Assembly: GCA_028293625.1 (NCBI GenBank) | Contig: JAQGOL010000011.1 | Location: forward strand, 179,677-243,676 | Direction of reading: 5' to 3' | Source: Chthoniobacteraceae bacterium | Lineage (GTDB): Bacteria > Verrucomicrobiota > Verrucomicrobiia > Chthoniobacterales > Chthoniobacteraceae | DNA: 64,000 nt | Shown: in pieces, positions 47,887-58,100 of the stretch | Position numbering within the stretch: the first letter of the stretch is position 1 | Layout of the letters: each line of letters begins with the position of its first letter | The notes under the pieces: generated by a model | The model's input: only the letters and a program-made list of their open reading frames with translations | Databases searched by the model: none | Told to the model about the DNA's origin: nothing | Position numbers and translations under genes: made by a program

Positions 47887-48333
47887 ATGAAAGCCTCCGA
47901 ATTCAAATCCCACCTTGAAACACACCCCGATTTTGCGCTCCGTTTTATCCTGCCGGATGGTGATGTGGTTCCGGCGCACGCGCATATCACCGAAGCCGGC
48001 CGGATCGACAAGAGCTTTATAGACTGCGGAGGAACCGTCCGCCAGAGTTCGACCTGCACCATCCAAGCCTGGGTGGCGGACGATATCGATCACCGTCTTA
48101 CGCCGATCAAACTTGCCGGTATTTTAACCATGGCAGCGCCCCTCTTTCGCTGCGAGGACCTCGAAGTCGAGGTGGAATACGAAGATTGCGCCATCTCACA
48201 GTTTCCAGTGCTGGCAGCCAGCGCGGAAGGCCAGGTATTGACTTTCCAGCTCGGCTCCAAACACACCGACTGCCTCGCCAAAGAGCTCTGTCTTCCGCCA
48301 AGTTCCGGCGCCAAAACAAGCGGCTGCTGTTAA
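47887..48333 (+). CDS. DUF6428 family protein in arsenic operon
   Basis: The 148-residue soluble protein has the segments LRFILPDGDVVPAHAHITEAGRIDKSFIDCGG (core: VPAHAHITE, FIDCGG), TCTIQAWVADDIDHRL and LPVEVEYED-like (LEVEVEYEDC), and ends in SGCC. It fits the DUF6428 family as I know it, small proteins found beside arsenic genes with no known role. Conserved His and Cys residues could bind arsenite. The start is ATG 47887; the gap to the aquaporin gene is 64 bp and arsC follows after 9 bp. Confidence 0.8.
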   Translation: MKASEFKSHLETHPDFALRFILPDGDVVPAHAHITEAGRIDKSFIDCGGTVRQSSTCTIQAWVADDIDHRLTPIKLAGILTMAAPLFRCEDLEVEVEYEDCAISQFPVLAASAEGQVLTFQLGSKHTDCLAKELCLPPSSGAKTSGCC

Positions 48334-48342
48334 CCTTTGAAT

Positions 48343-48795
48343 ATGCCGCTTGTCCTAATTCTCTGTACTGGCAATTCGTGTCGCAGCCATCTTGCGGAAG
48401 GGATTCTTCGCGCGGCGGCTGGAGGGCGGATCGAAGTTGCCAGCGCCGGTTCCAAACCGGCCGGTTATGTTCATCCATTGGCTATCAAAGTCATGGCCGA
48501 GATCGGCGTCGACATTTCCAGTCATCACTCAAAGCACGTTAGTGAGTTCCTGGACAAAGGAGTCGAGACGATCATTACAGTTTGCGGTAATGCCGATCAA
48601 GCCTGCCCGATCTTTCCCGGCAATGTAAACCGCCATCATTGGGGCTTTATTGATCCGGCCCATGCCGCTGGGACTAAAGAAGAACAGCTTGCCGTTTTTA
48701 GAAATGTGCGCGATGAGATCCGGCGCGTCTTTGAGGCATACGCGGCGGGTCGAGCTGATCAGGCGGGCTCTCGCACAACCATCTGCTCAACGTGA
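48343..48795 (+). CDS. arsC: Arsenate reductase, thioredoxin-coupled LMW-phosphatase type
   Basis: Reduces arsenate to arsenite. The 150-residue protein has the phosphatase loop C8-T-G-N-S-C-R14-S and the two resolving cysteines C81 and C88 ([11 protein letters not shown]), the same three-cysteine relay as Bacillus/Staphylococcus Ars[23 protein letters not shown] holds the general-acid Asp. A TTG at 48337 gives two more residues; ATG 48343 is preferred. It is the last gene of arsR-aqpS-DUF6428-arsC and converges on yaeQ. Confidence 0.94.
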   Translation: MPLVLILCTGNSCRSHLAEGILRAAAGGRIEVASAGSKPAGYVHPLAIKVMAEIGVDISSHHSKHVSEFLDKGVETIITVCGNADQACPIFPGNVNRHHWGFIDPAHAAGTKEEQLAVFRNVRDEIRRVFEAYAAGRADQAGSRTTICST

Positions 48796-48837
48796 TTTAA
48801 GCTAAATCGAGCGCTGCTTCCGCTGGCAATATCCGAT

Positions 48838-49389
48838 TCACGGAGTCCCGTAGAGGCGCACAGGAAGAATCTCCACCGAACTCTGCCCGTTATCCATCCA
48901 GACAACGTGATCCTGCACTGTTACATTCAACTGCATGCTGCGTTGCGCCAGCGCAGCCAATGCCTCGCTCTGATCCGCTTTCACCTGCCATACTGATAAG
49001 TTTCTCGCGCGGGTAATCTTCGTCTGTATTCCGCTCCACCAAGTGGCGGTCTTGGAATTGAAACTATAAACACTTACCCTCTCCGCGCGCGCGCTTGCAC
49101 GCATCAGGCGTTTTTCATCGGGCTGCCCAATCTCGATCCAATGCTCGATCTCCCCCGTCATGCTTTTTTGCCAAAGCGACGGCTCATCAGCCTCCCATAA
49201 ATCCTTTGCGAGCTCCAAGGGAGAATCACCGGCCGGCAGATTCAGAGCAAATACCAACAAGCGAATCATCATGCGCTCATCGGTCTCGGAGGGATGCCGC
49301 GCGATCGTCAAAGCCTGATCTCTGTAGAGTTGCCGATCCATATCGGAGAGCTGGAGGTTGGCTTTGTAGATAGTTGCTTTAAGTGCCAT
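48838..49389 (-). CDS. yaeQ: YaeQ family protein
   Basis: The 183-residue protein (E. coli YaeQ is about 181) begins MALKATIYKANLQLSDMDR and contains LTIARHPSETDERMMIRLL, WQKSMTGEIEHWIEIGQPDEKR and ALAQRSMQLNVTVQDHVVW. YaeQ has a PD-(D/E)XK nuclease-like fold; its role is not settled. The frame is open to 49464, but the start at 49389 is fixed by homology. Nothing in the neighbourhood explains its job. Confidence 0.93.
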   Translation of the reverse strand: MALKATIYKANLQLSDMDRQLYRDQALTIARHPSETDERMMIRLLVFALNLPAGDSPLELAKDLWEADEPSLWQKSMTGEIEHWIEIGQPDEKRLMRASARAERVSVYSFNSKTATWWSGIQTKITRARNLSVWQVKADQSEALAALAQRSMQLNVTVQDHVVWMDNGQSSVEILPVRLYGTP

Positions 49390-49478
49390 TTCGGTGGGAT
49401 GCGTCTGAATTGGCGGCCCATTCTCACTCCCATGGCACTTATAAGCAATCAATCGCTCATTCACAGAGCCAGAGGAGG

Positions 49479-49676
49479 TTATCGTTTTGTATCGCCGCGG
49501 TCGCCTTGGCCTTTTGGCACGGTTGCCTCGGCATCGGTCCGTTTGTCAGCCGAGAGCGATCTGCCGACGTCGACACTCGACTTAAACTGTCCGTTGGCAT
49601 TTCGACGAACATAACGTTTGTCTCCTTTATGTGGCTCAATAAGTTCGCGTTTACTGGTCGATTTCTTTTCTGGCAT
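49479..49676 (-). CDS. Conserved small basic protein, 65 residues
   Basis: A short, highly charged protein with the order SKRELIEPHKGDKRYVRR, NGQFKSSVDVGRSLSADKR, and a VPKGQGDRGD tail. I recognise this pattern from a widespread family of roughly 60-residue hypothetical proteins with the same KRYVRR, DVGRSLS and GQGDRGD blocks. It is probably disordered and perhaps nucleic-acid binding; no function is known. It lies between yaeQ and sdaA. A second frame over the same bases (49457-49705) is a shadow. Confidence 0.75.
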   Translation of the reverse strand: MPEKKSTSKRELIEPHKGDKRYVRRNANGQFKSSVDVGRSLSADKRTDAEATVPKGQGDRGDTKR

Positions 49677-49867
49677 ACAATTGGCTTTCTAATTTGTCTG
49701 AACAATCCTCGAGTAGATAAGCTTCAACTCCGGGGGTGCCAATAAATCGGGCACAAAACAGTGGGCGGCCGCGTGTTTGGCACTCTATTCCCGCCATCCA
49801 ATCAACATTGGCGTTTCTTCGCCTCCAATCGCGGCTACAATTTGATTTTTGATCGTAGAATCCGCCC

Positions 49868-51241
49868 ATGCACCTCAGCGCCCTGGAACTTTTCACCATT
49901 GGAATCGGCCCCTCGAGCTCCCATACAGTCGGCCCAATGCGCGCCGCCAGAAGGTTCGTTCGCCAGCTTGCCGCCACCAATGATTTGGCACGGACCGCGC
50001 AAGTGAACGTTCATTTTTACGGATCGCTCGGCGCGACGGGCAAAGGGCACGGTTCAGACAAGGCAGCTATTCTTGGTTTGCTTGGGCACACCCCGGAAGT
50101 GATTCCCGTCGATCAGATTCCAACACTGCTTGAAGAAGTGCGGGCCACTGGCTTGCTTTTGCTTAACGGTACAAAGCCCGTGCGATTCGCAGAGAAAACC
50201 GATCTTGTATTTCTCCATTCCGAAACACTTCCTTATCATCCAAATGCGATGCGGCTCACCGCGCTCGATGAAACCGGGGAACTTGTCAGACACGCCATCT
50301 ATTACTCGATTGGTGGCGGCTTCATTGTATGCGAGGACGAGATCAACAAGCCGGCTGAAACTGTAAACCCGCCTTTTGGTTATCAGGATGCCGCTGAGCT
50401 GCTGCGTCTTTGCAACGAGCAAAATTTAAGTATCAGTGAACTGACACTTCAAAACGAAGCGGCATGGCGCTCTGAGGCTGAAACATGGCAGCGATTGCAA
50501 AGCGTCTGGGAGACGATGCAGGCCTGTGTCCAGAAGGGGTGCCAAACCGCCGGGATTCTCCCCGGCGGCCTGAAGGTAAAACGCCGCGCCCACGCCTTGC
50601 ATCAGCAGCTCACCGCCCGTCCGGCTGATACTTCCCGCGATAGCCTGAGCGCGCTCGATTGGGTGAACCTTTACGCCCTCGCTGTAAATGAAGAAAACGC
50701 GGGCGGCGGCCGAGTGGTCACTGCGCCTACAAACGGCGCTGCCGGAATCATTCCCGCAGTGATGCATTATGCCGACAGGTTCTGCCCGCCTAATCCGCGG
50801 CCCGGTGGCATCCTTCGTTTTTTGCTGACCGCCGGCGCCATCGGGATCCTTTTTAAGAAAAATGCTTCCATTTCCGGAGCTGATGTCGGATGCCAGGGAG
50901 AAGTAGGCGTGGCTTGTTCAATGGCTGCCGCGGCTCTTTGCGAGCATCTCGGCGGCGCACCCGGACAAGTGGAAAACGCGGCTGAGATCGGGATGGAACA
51001 TAACCTCGGCCTTACTTGCGATCCGATCGGCGGCCTTGTTCAGATCCCATGCATCGAGCGCAATGCGATGGGTTCAGTGGGAGCGATTAATGCCGCCCGG
51101 CTTGCGTTGCGAGGCAAAGGGGACCATTTCGTCTCACTCGACAAAGTGATCAAAACAATGCGCGAAACCGGCCGGGATATGAACTCAAAATACAAGGAAA
51201 CCTCGCGCGGCGGACTTGCCGTCAACATGGTGGAATGCTGA
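49868..51241 (+). CDS. sdaA: L-serine ammonia-lyase (L-serine dehydratase), iron-sulfur type
   Basis: Deaminates L-serine to pyruvate. The 457-residue single-chain enzyme has both domains: the beta domain starts [21 protein letters not shown], and the alpha domain contains [39 protein letters not shown] and [21 protein letters not shown], with the three cysteines of the [4Fe-4S] cluster. With tdh/kbl 11 kb away, the window encodes routes for both threonine and serine breakdown. The stop overlaps the next start in ATGCTGA, so translation of the two is coupled. Confidence 0.96.
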   Translation: MHLSALELFTIGIGPSSSHTVGPMRAARRFVRQLAATNDLARTAQVNVHFYGSLGATGKGHGSDKAAILGLLGHTPEVIPVDQIPTLLEEVRATGLLLLNGTKPVRFAEKTDLVFLHSETLPYHPNAMRLTALDETGELVRHAIYYSIGGGFIVCEDEINKPAETVNPPFGYQDAAELLRLCNEQNLSISELTLQNEAAWRSEAETWQRLQSVWETMQACVQKGCQTAGILPGGLKVKRRAHALHQQLTARPADTSRDSLSALDWVNLYALAVNEENAGGGRVVTAPTNGAAGIIPAVMHYADRFCPPNPRPGGILRFLLTAGAIGILFKKNASISGADVGCQGEVGVACSMAAAALCEHLGGAPGQVENAAEIGMEHNLGLTCDPIGGLVQIPCIERNAMGSVGAINAARLALRGKGDHFVSLDKVIKTMRETGRDMNSKYKETSRGGLAVNMVEC

Positions 51242-52059
51242 TCCCGGCGGTTTCCGTGGAGAATGGCGAACGCGTCCTGGCTGCGTTGCAGTCTCCCTTC
51301 AACCTGGTTGTGGTTACCGAGGACGACTCAGGCTTTCGAACCCTGAGTTTCGGACACAACGGCGTGCCTCAAAGCATCGTAAACATGCATGACCTGGAAG
51401 ATCTCGAACTTCCTTACTCAAAGGTTCTGCCACTTTGCCTGGCATTTATCGAGAATCCGGTCCGTATTCTAATTGTCGGATTAGGCGGCGGAACGCTCCC
51501 CTCCTTTTTTCACCGTCATCTACCGGGGTCAATGATCGAGGTCGTGGAAATTGACGATTACGTTGTCCAGGCAGCCAAACTTTACTTCACCTTTCAGGAA
51601 GACGCCCGGATGCAGGTTCATGTTGAGGACGGCCGCGACTTTATTGAAAACTGCACGGCCCGATACGATCTGATCATCCTCGATAGCTTCGGTGCTGAAT
51701 CCATTCCCCCTCATCTTCTGACAGCGGAATTTTTGCAAGCGACACGCAACGCATTGACTCCCGGCGGAATCGCGGTGGCAAATGTCTGGGGCCGATCGGC
51801 CAACCCGCTCTATGAGCACATGCTGCTCACCTATCGCACCGTCTTTGAGGAGGTTTATATTCTTGATGTCCCGGAGCCCGGAACCAAAATCTTCATTGCG
51901 CTCCAGCAAAAGGAGCTTGTTACCCGGGCTGATCTGCTTGGCAAAGCCCGGCGGATTTCCCTTGAACACGGTTTTCGATACGACTTATGCGCCTGCCTTG
52001 CTGGATTTCGAAATTCTGATTCAGAACAGCTTAAAGGAGGCAGAATCCTGAGTGATTAA
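51235..52059 (+). CDS. Spermidine synthase-like methyltransferase-fold protein
   Basis: The 274-residue protein has the Rossmann core of polyamine synthases: RILIVGLGGGTLPSFFHRHLPG with the SAM-type glycine loop, IEVVEIDDYVVQAAK, VHVEDGRDFIENC, and YDLIILDSFGAESIPPHLLTAEFL. The gatekeeping Asp pair of true spermidine synthases is not obvious, so the substrate may differ. The start overlaps the sdaA stop by seven bases; the functional link to serine breakdown is unknown. A larger MFS-fused relative is at 55178-58339. Confidence 0.87.
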   Translation: MLIPAVSVENGERVLAALQSPFNLVVVTEDDSGFRTLSFGHNGVPQSIVNMHDLEDLELPYSKVLPLCLAFIENPVRILIVGLGGGTLPSFFHRHLPGSMIEVVEIDDYVVQAAKLYFTFQEDARMQVHVEDGRDFIENCTARYDLIILDSFGAESIPPHLLTAEFLQATRNALTPGGIAVANVWGRSANPLYEHMLLTYRTVFEEVYILDVPEPGTKIFIALQQKELVTRADLLGKARRISLEHGFRYDLCACLAGFRNSDSEQLKGGRILSD

Positions 52060-52083
52060 CCTTCGCGCACGGCACAAAAATCG

Positions 52084-53631
52084 ATGTCGATGTGCGCATT
52101 TCCATGCATGAACACACTCGCGAATACTCTTACTCCGGTGGCTGGCTTGAGTCTGCTTTGCCTGCTTCAATTAATGGCATCATGCGGTGCCGCTGAAAAG
52201 TTTCCGGGCATCGCCCCGGAAGAAGATCCCACGGCGATTTTACACAACCCCGACATGGGCTGGGTCGTCTACGAAAACTATCCAATTGACCAGGAACCGG
52301 CGGGGAGCTCAACCCTCCTGACGCTGCCTGATGAACCTTTTGAAGGCGTCGATCAGGTGGCGTTGATGTTTTCGTGGGCTGACGTGGAAAAAGAAGAAAA
52401 CCTGTATGACTTTTCCAAACCTAACTACGCCTACGATTACTGGCGCAGGCGCGGGAAAGAAATACAACTCCGGGTTTCAAGCGAATCCCTTCTTTGGTGG
52501 GCAAACCGCGAGCCTCCAAGCGGCCAGGGCGTTCCCGCTTATCTGCTGAAACAGATTCCCCCGGAACAAAAACAAGTTCGCGAAAATAGCGGTATTCACT
52601 ACGACGTCGTCGATTCGCGAAATCCGGCCTATCAAAAGCGCCTTTCAAAATTTCTAACCGCCCTTGATGCCAACTTCGCACAGCGTCCTGTTACTCTGAT
52701 TGATTTGCGCGGATTCGGCCTTTGGGGAGAATGGCATTCCGGCTTTCAATATTCCTCTCCAAAGGATCGGCATGCCGCGCTTTCAACGATCCTCGATGTC
52801 TGGTCACAAGCGCTCCCTGGCCACTTCCTTAGTTTGAGCTATTCTTATGATCCTGACGGACCCAAAGAATACTATGAAGGTCCGCGGGACCGGCTTGATC
52901 TGTCTTCGACCACACATTACGGGGAGTATCTCACCTACTCGGCTTTCGACCATGCGCTTTCCAAGTCGAACATCACGTTCCGCCGGGACGGATGCGGCGG
53001 TGCGCTCGGATCCAACGAGCGGCTGCTCTGCGAGAATGCATTTGCCACCTTCCGTAAAGGTCCCTTCATGTCAGAGTTCCTGGGCGGTTATGCGCAAAAC
53101 AAAAAAGGCGGGGACAAATGGGTGCGCTCAATGGTAGATGACGCCCTGAGCCTGCATCCAAACTATATCGCGCTTTTGGGCTGGCAAGGCGGTGACGCGC
53201 GAAACTTTGTTCGCAACGAACCTGAACTTGTTTCAAAAGGCTCCCGCGAAATGGGTTATCGGCTCGTTCCAGTCAGGGTGAGCTGCCCAAACCGGCTTGC
53301 ACCGGCACAATTATTCACAATAACAACCGAGTGGATCAATCGCGGAGTCGGCCGGGCTCAACGCAACTTCGAACTTCTTGTTAGTTTACGCGATAAAACG
53401 GATGCCTCCGTATTCCGTGCCAATGCGGGTCCGATTCCGAGCAGCCTATGGGTAAAGGGTGCCATCTACTCCACTACTCACACTCTCACGTTTGAAAACC
53501 TCACGCCAGGCGACTATTGGCTTGCCTTGCGGGTAGTTGACCCGGCAACGCGGCGCACTATCGAGCTTCCCCTCAAACACAAGATCGCTGACGGCTCATA
53601 CACGCTTGGAATTGTAACGGTATCAGACTGA
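52084..53631 (+). CDS. Secreted DUF4832-like TIM-barrel protein
   Basis: The 515-residue protein has a signal sequence. ATG 52108 (MNTLANTLTPVAGLSLLCLLQ) is a likely alternative start, and MASC near the end of the leader may be a lipobox. The core looks like a glycoside-hydrolase-type TIM barrel: NPDMGWVVYENYP, VALMFSWADVEKEENLYDFSKPNY (quoted core: SWADVEKEE), KRLSKFLTALDANF, DLRGFGLWGEWHSGF with candidate catalytic acids. The C-terminal beta part (VRVSCPNRLAPAQLFTITTEW, GDYWLALRVVDP) matches the DUF4832 type as I know it. It probably acts on carbohydrate outside the cytoplasm. Confidence 0.78.
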   Translation: MSMCAFPCMNTLANTLTPVAGLSLLCLLQLMASCGAAEKFPGIAPEEDPTAILHNPDMGWVVYENYPIDQEPAGSSTLLTLPDEPFEGVDQVALMFSWADVEKEENLYDFSKPNYAYDYWRRRGKEIQLRVSSESLLWWANREPPSGQGVPAYLLKQIPPEQKQVRENSGIHYDVVDSRNPAYQKRLSKFLTALDANFAQRPVTLIDLRGFGLWGEWHSGFQYSSPKDRHAALSTILDVWSQALPGHFLSLSYSYDPDGPKEYYEGPRDRLDLSSTTHYGEYLTYSAFDHALSKSNITFRRDGCGGALGSNERLLCENAFATFRKGPFMSEFLGGYAQNKKGGDKWVRSMVDDALSLHPNYIALLGWQGGDARNFVRNEPELVSKGSREMGYRLVPVRVSCPNRLAPAQLFTITTEWINRGVGRAQRNFELLVSLRDKTDASVFRANAGPIPSSLWVKGAIYSTTHTLTFENLTPGDYWLALRVVDPATRRTIELPLKHKIADGSYTLGIVTVSD

Positions 53632-53710
53632 AGAAAAGGATCGGATACAGCGGCAATTTTTCGTCCCTTTACAATCCGTGACGCCATGAATAGTATTATC
53701 ATTATTTGAT

Positions 53711-55051
53711 ATGCATAAAATATATTCATTCGGTTATTTGATTAAAGTTTTAATATTGTACATATCGCTTTTATCAGGAAGTGCATATGGAGAGGTGCGC
53801 TATGTTATAGCAATCAGCATTGATGGCGGACGCGGCGATCTCATCAAGGGCTTCATTGAAAGCGCTCCGGCCGAATTTCCCAACTTCAAGCGGCTGCGGG
53901 AACTTTCCGCTTCAACCTTCAACGCCCGATGCGATTACACGGAATCGATCACCATTCCTGATCATCTTTGCATGTTAACCGGGCGGCCCGTGCGTCGGCC
54001 GGCTGGTCTGCCTGCTACTGTTCAGCATGGGATTATAAGCGATGCACCCGCCCCACCGGAGACAGTCCACAATAGCGGCCTTTTGCCCGGCACCTACAAG
54101 GCGAGCATCTTTGACGTGGTGCATGACCGGGGGTTTGGCACCGCGCTCTATATGGGCAAGACCCGGCTTCAAATCTGCGAGCGCAGTTGGAACTCCGTCA
54201 ACGGAGCCCCGGACACGGTGGGCGTGGATAATGGGCGCAATAAACTCGATATCCGATTGATCTCCGAGGCGGTTGGCACGGCGACTTCAGACATGGTGGC
54301 GGGTTTCGTAGGAACAATTAAAAACTCCACCCTTAAGAACTTCACCATCTTCCAGATCGCGGACACCGATTACGCCGGGCATAGTGAAGGGTGGACATCG
54401 GCAAACGGCCTCTATCGCACCACTATGCGGGTGGCAGACGGCTGGCTTGGTCAGATCCTCGACGCGGTTTTCAACAATCCCGCGCTGGCTGGAAAGACAG
54501 CCATTCTGCTGACGGCGGATCACGGCGGCGGCACACCCGCCACAAGCCACAGCGACGCCACGAATGCAACCAACTATACGATTCCATTTATGTTCTTTGC
54601 GCCCGGGATCTCCGGGGGCAGCAATATTTACGACTACTTTGACAACCGCTTTGAACCAGGCGCCTCGGCTCCGGACTACACCAACCCGCGGCAGCCGATG
54701 CGCAATGGGGATGTGGCCAATCTTAGCGCGGCCCTGCTTGGGTTCCCCACTGTCCCGGGCTCTCTGATGATCCCTGAGCTCAAAAAGCCTCTCACCATCA
54801 TCCACGGCAGCGATACAGCGACCATTTCCTGGCCGCTCTATCTGACAGGATATACTCTTGAAACAACCGATGAACTCGTCACTGGAACCTGGACCACGGT
54901 AATCTCCGGGGTGATTGAATCGAACTATCAGAATACCTATACCATCGCGTCACCGTCGCGTGTCCGCTTCTTCAGGCTCCGTAAACCGACCGACCCCGCT
55001 TCCAGTCCGCTAAAGGCGACTATTCGAACCGGGAAACAGCTTTCCCGATAA
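53711..55051 (+). CDS. Secreted type I phosphodiesterase / alkaline phosphatase family protein
   Basis: The 446-residue protein has a signal peptide (MHKIYSFGYLIKVLILYISLLSGSAYG). An alkaline-phosphatase-superfamily domain follows: VIAISIDGGRGDL with the first metal Asp, TESITIPDHLCMLTGR where the nucleophile Thr/Ser is expected, QIADTDYAGHSEGW and LLTADHGGG with metal Asp/His residues. The last 90 residues are a small beta domain ending PSRVRFFRLRKP, common at the C-terminus of secreted Verrucomicrobiota proteins. The first 100 bp of the gene and its upstream region are strikingly AT-rich. Confidence 0.88.
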   Translation: MHKIYSFGYLIKVLILYISLLSGSAYGEVRYVIAISIDGGRGDLIKGFIESAPAEFPNFKRLRELSASTFNARCDYTESITIPDHLCMLTGRPVRRPAGLPATVQHGIISDAPAPPETVHNSGLLPGTYKASIFDVVHDRGFGTALYMGKTRLQICERSWNSVNGAPDTVGVDNGRNKLDIRLISEAVGTATSDMVAGFVGTIKNSTLKNFTIFQIADTDYAGHSEGWTSANGLYRTTMRVADGWLGQILDAVFNNPALAGKTAILLTADHGGGTPATSHSDATNATNYTIPFMFFAPGISGGSNIYDYFDNRFEPGASAPDYTNPRQPMRNGDVANLSAALLGFPTVPGSLMIPELKKPLTIIHGSDTATISWPLYLTGYTLETTDELVTGTWTTVISGVIESNYQNTYTIASPSRVRFFRLRKPTDPASSPLKATIRTGKQLSR

Positions 55052-55177
55052 CCAATCCGGATTGAACGAAAGAGAGCAAGCGACTGCGGCGTTCTATAAC
55101 GCAGGCAACCTCCTCCATTTTCCGGCAAGCACGCACCTCATTTAGCCGTGGTCCGGCGGATCAACTCTTCGCAAGTA

Positions 55178-58100
55178 TTACTTTGCTTGCTGCAGCTCGG
55201 GCTCCGGCAATCCTTTGCCAAACGCCACGGGCTCGGCGTCGCGAAACGCCTGCAAATTAAGCGCCGCCTCAATGGCCTCCGGTGCATTGATGGCATGCAG
55301 CATGAGTGCCCGCTGTACAAGCATCGGTTTTTGCCATGGCACTTCAGACCCGAACTGAGCAAACGCCTCCTGCACCAACGGATCGCTTAACGTTCCTCCG
55401 GCCGCCGCGACCGCCGCTTTAAATGCCGCTTCCAAACGCGCATGATCATCCAAACGCACGCAGAGCGGTTCCCGCAAGACCATGTAAAGCATGCGGGCCG
55501 TGGCGCGATCGCCGGAAATGGCCAACTCCTGGCACTTATTCAGCACATAGTTCACTACTGTCATGGAGGGCCACGGGTCGTTACGCCACAGTTCCAACGC
55601 TTTAACAAAATGTATAATCGCCAGCTCTTTCTGGTCCAACATCAGGAACGCCCTGGCATACAGCGCCTCGGCCTCGCCGGGACTGACATCATAAATTTGC
55701 GACACAAAGCGCCAGCAATCCGGATCGGCCGTCGACGCCAAAGCGGTGCCAAGCATCCATAGCTCGGAGTAGCTCGCCGGCTCGTAATGGTGCGCATGCC
55801 AATGTTGCGAAAAGTTGGCCGTCTGCCAGCTTCGGAGCGCACGCCATCGCAGGCCATCCTCATCGGCCATGGCAACGCGCGGCGCCCAATCCCGTATGCT
55901 TCCACGGAAGGAATTCTCCCGTTCCCGGTCGACCGCCTCCCAGTCGATTGCCCCGCTGACTGCGCAATGCTGCCAGCCGTGGCGCACGGCCATCTGGTAG
56001 ATCTCCGAATTCACCTCGCTGGTTTTGCTTCGTGTAACGACCTGTCTCGCGAAACCAAACTCCAGGCTGTTCCGATCATCCGTTGCCGGCGCCGCATTTG
56101 AAGCCATCACGAGCCGGCATAAAGAATCATTTGCGGTATGATGCGCCAGGAATCCTTCGAGCGTATTGACATTCCACGTCTTTTGCAGAGCGGAACGATA
56201 CGGCTCCGTGGCAATCCGTGCCCGGAGCGTGGCCGCATCGAGGGAGATTGGCTGGTGCGAGGCTATCAACAGAAAATCGCCGTCCTGCGGCTGCCAGGTT
56301 TGCACATGCTCAAAGACGCTTCCCAAAGTGGCGTAAGCCGTCTGCATGGCGAGGCCGTCAATTTCGTATCCTTGCACCCATTGCGCGAAAATCCCGCTCC
56401 CTGACAAACAACCCGACGCAGCCTTGTAAAATTCACGCGTAAACAGCGAGGCAACCCCTGCCCGATACGGATTGGAAGGCTCCGAAAAAATGATGTCGTA
56501 TCGTTCCGAGGTGGTGAGCAACGCCTCCCGGGCATCGCCAAAACTGAGGCGAATCTTCGGATTTTTCAACACGTCGCCATTGGCCGGCGCGCAGCGGCGC
56601 GAGATTTCGAGCACGGCCGGTTCGAGCTCCACGACATCGACGCGCTCGATCTCCGGCGTCCGCGCCAGCCAGCCCGCGGTGGAGCCGGTGCCAAGCCCGA
56701 TCACCATCGCTTTTGTGGCCGGACGCAACAAACACGGCAACAGACCTCCCATGACCTGGGTGCCGGCGTCGGCACGGATATTTCCGTCGACTTTCCCATT
56801 AATCACGAAGGCGTAACCGCTTGCCGCCTCCAAAGCCACGCTGCTTTCCACCCCTTCAGCTTCCCACACAATCGTGCGCCGCGTCTTGCTGCTCCAGTCA
56901 CGGAGGCCATTGACGGTAAATTTTTCCGAGGGCGCGCGTCCGGCGCCAATTCCGCTATGGCGCCAGACAGCCGTGGGTCCCTGTGTAAAAAATGCCAGCC
57001 CGCCTGCCATCAGGGCCAGAACCGGGATGAAAGAGAACTCCCTGCGCCGCAATGCGGACAACGCGGGCACCAGCGCGAGCAATGAGAGCAACGCGACCAT
57101 GCCCTTCCAGAGGCCCGGCCCGGTCAGCAGCGGCAGGAGCCCGAAGCCGCCGGCCAGCGAGCCAAAAATCGCCCCGGCCGTATTGGCAGCGTAGGCGTGT
57201 CCGGTCTGGCGGGCCACCTTCTCCCGGCCTGAACCGAGCAGCGCAATCAGCATGGGGAATTGGTAGCCGGCCACGATTGCCGCCGGCAAAATGACAATGG
57301 CTGTCACCAGTGACCATCCAAGGATGTGAGCGCCAAAACCGAGCTCACCCAATCCGCGCAGGGCAAGGGCGAAATGCGCGAGCCGATCGCCCAGTGCGAA
57401 CGGGATGGCGATAAAAAGGGCCTCCAACGCGCATGTCCATCCAAAGCTCATCAAGGTTGGCCGCTTTATCTGGCCCCAGGAATAGAGCCAGCCACCGAGA
57501 CCAATGCCAAAAAGCGCCACGGCCAGGATAAGTCCGAAGGTGAAACTTGAGCCCCCCAGGAGCGGCGAGAGCATTCGATACCAGACCAGCTCCATGAGCA
57601 TAAACGCGAAGCCGACGGCGCCTGCGGCGAAAAGGACGAAAGTCGAATTGACCGGGGAAGAAGAGGCCGGAGGAAAAGATTCGCCAGGCTCTTTGGATTC
57701 CACGGGCTCCGGGGGCCACGTACGCGCGGTGAGGCGCGCCATCAAGGCGACCATTGCATTCAGGCCGCAGGCGATCCAAAGCGTTTTTTGGTTTCCGAAC
57801 TGTTCGATCAGGAAAAAGGTTGAAACCAGTGCGCCGGTTACCGCCCCCATGGTGTTGGTTCCATAAAGCATTGCCAACGTGCGGCGGCCATCGTCGGCCC
57901 CGCTCGTCGCCGCCCGGGCAACCGCCGGGAGCGTGCCTCCCATCAGCACGGTTGGCACGATGAGCACCAGCGAGGCCAGCACGAGACGCATCACCGCAGC
58001 CCAGCCCGGCCCCAGGACCATGCTGCCGCCGGTGCCAATATACGCCTGCCGCGCCAGCCAGAGCATTCCCGGCGTCGCCGCCGCTGTCAGCGCGATGAGA

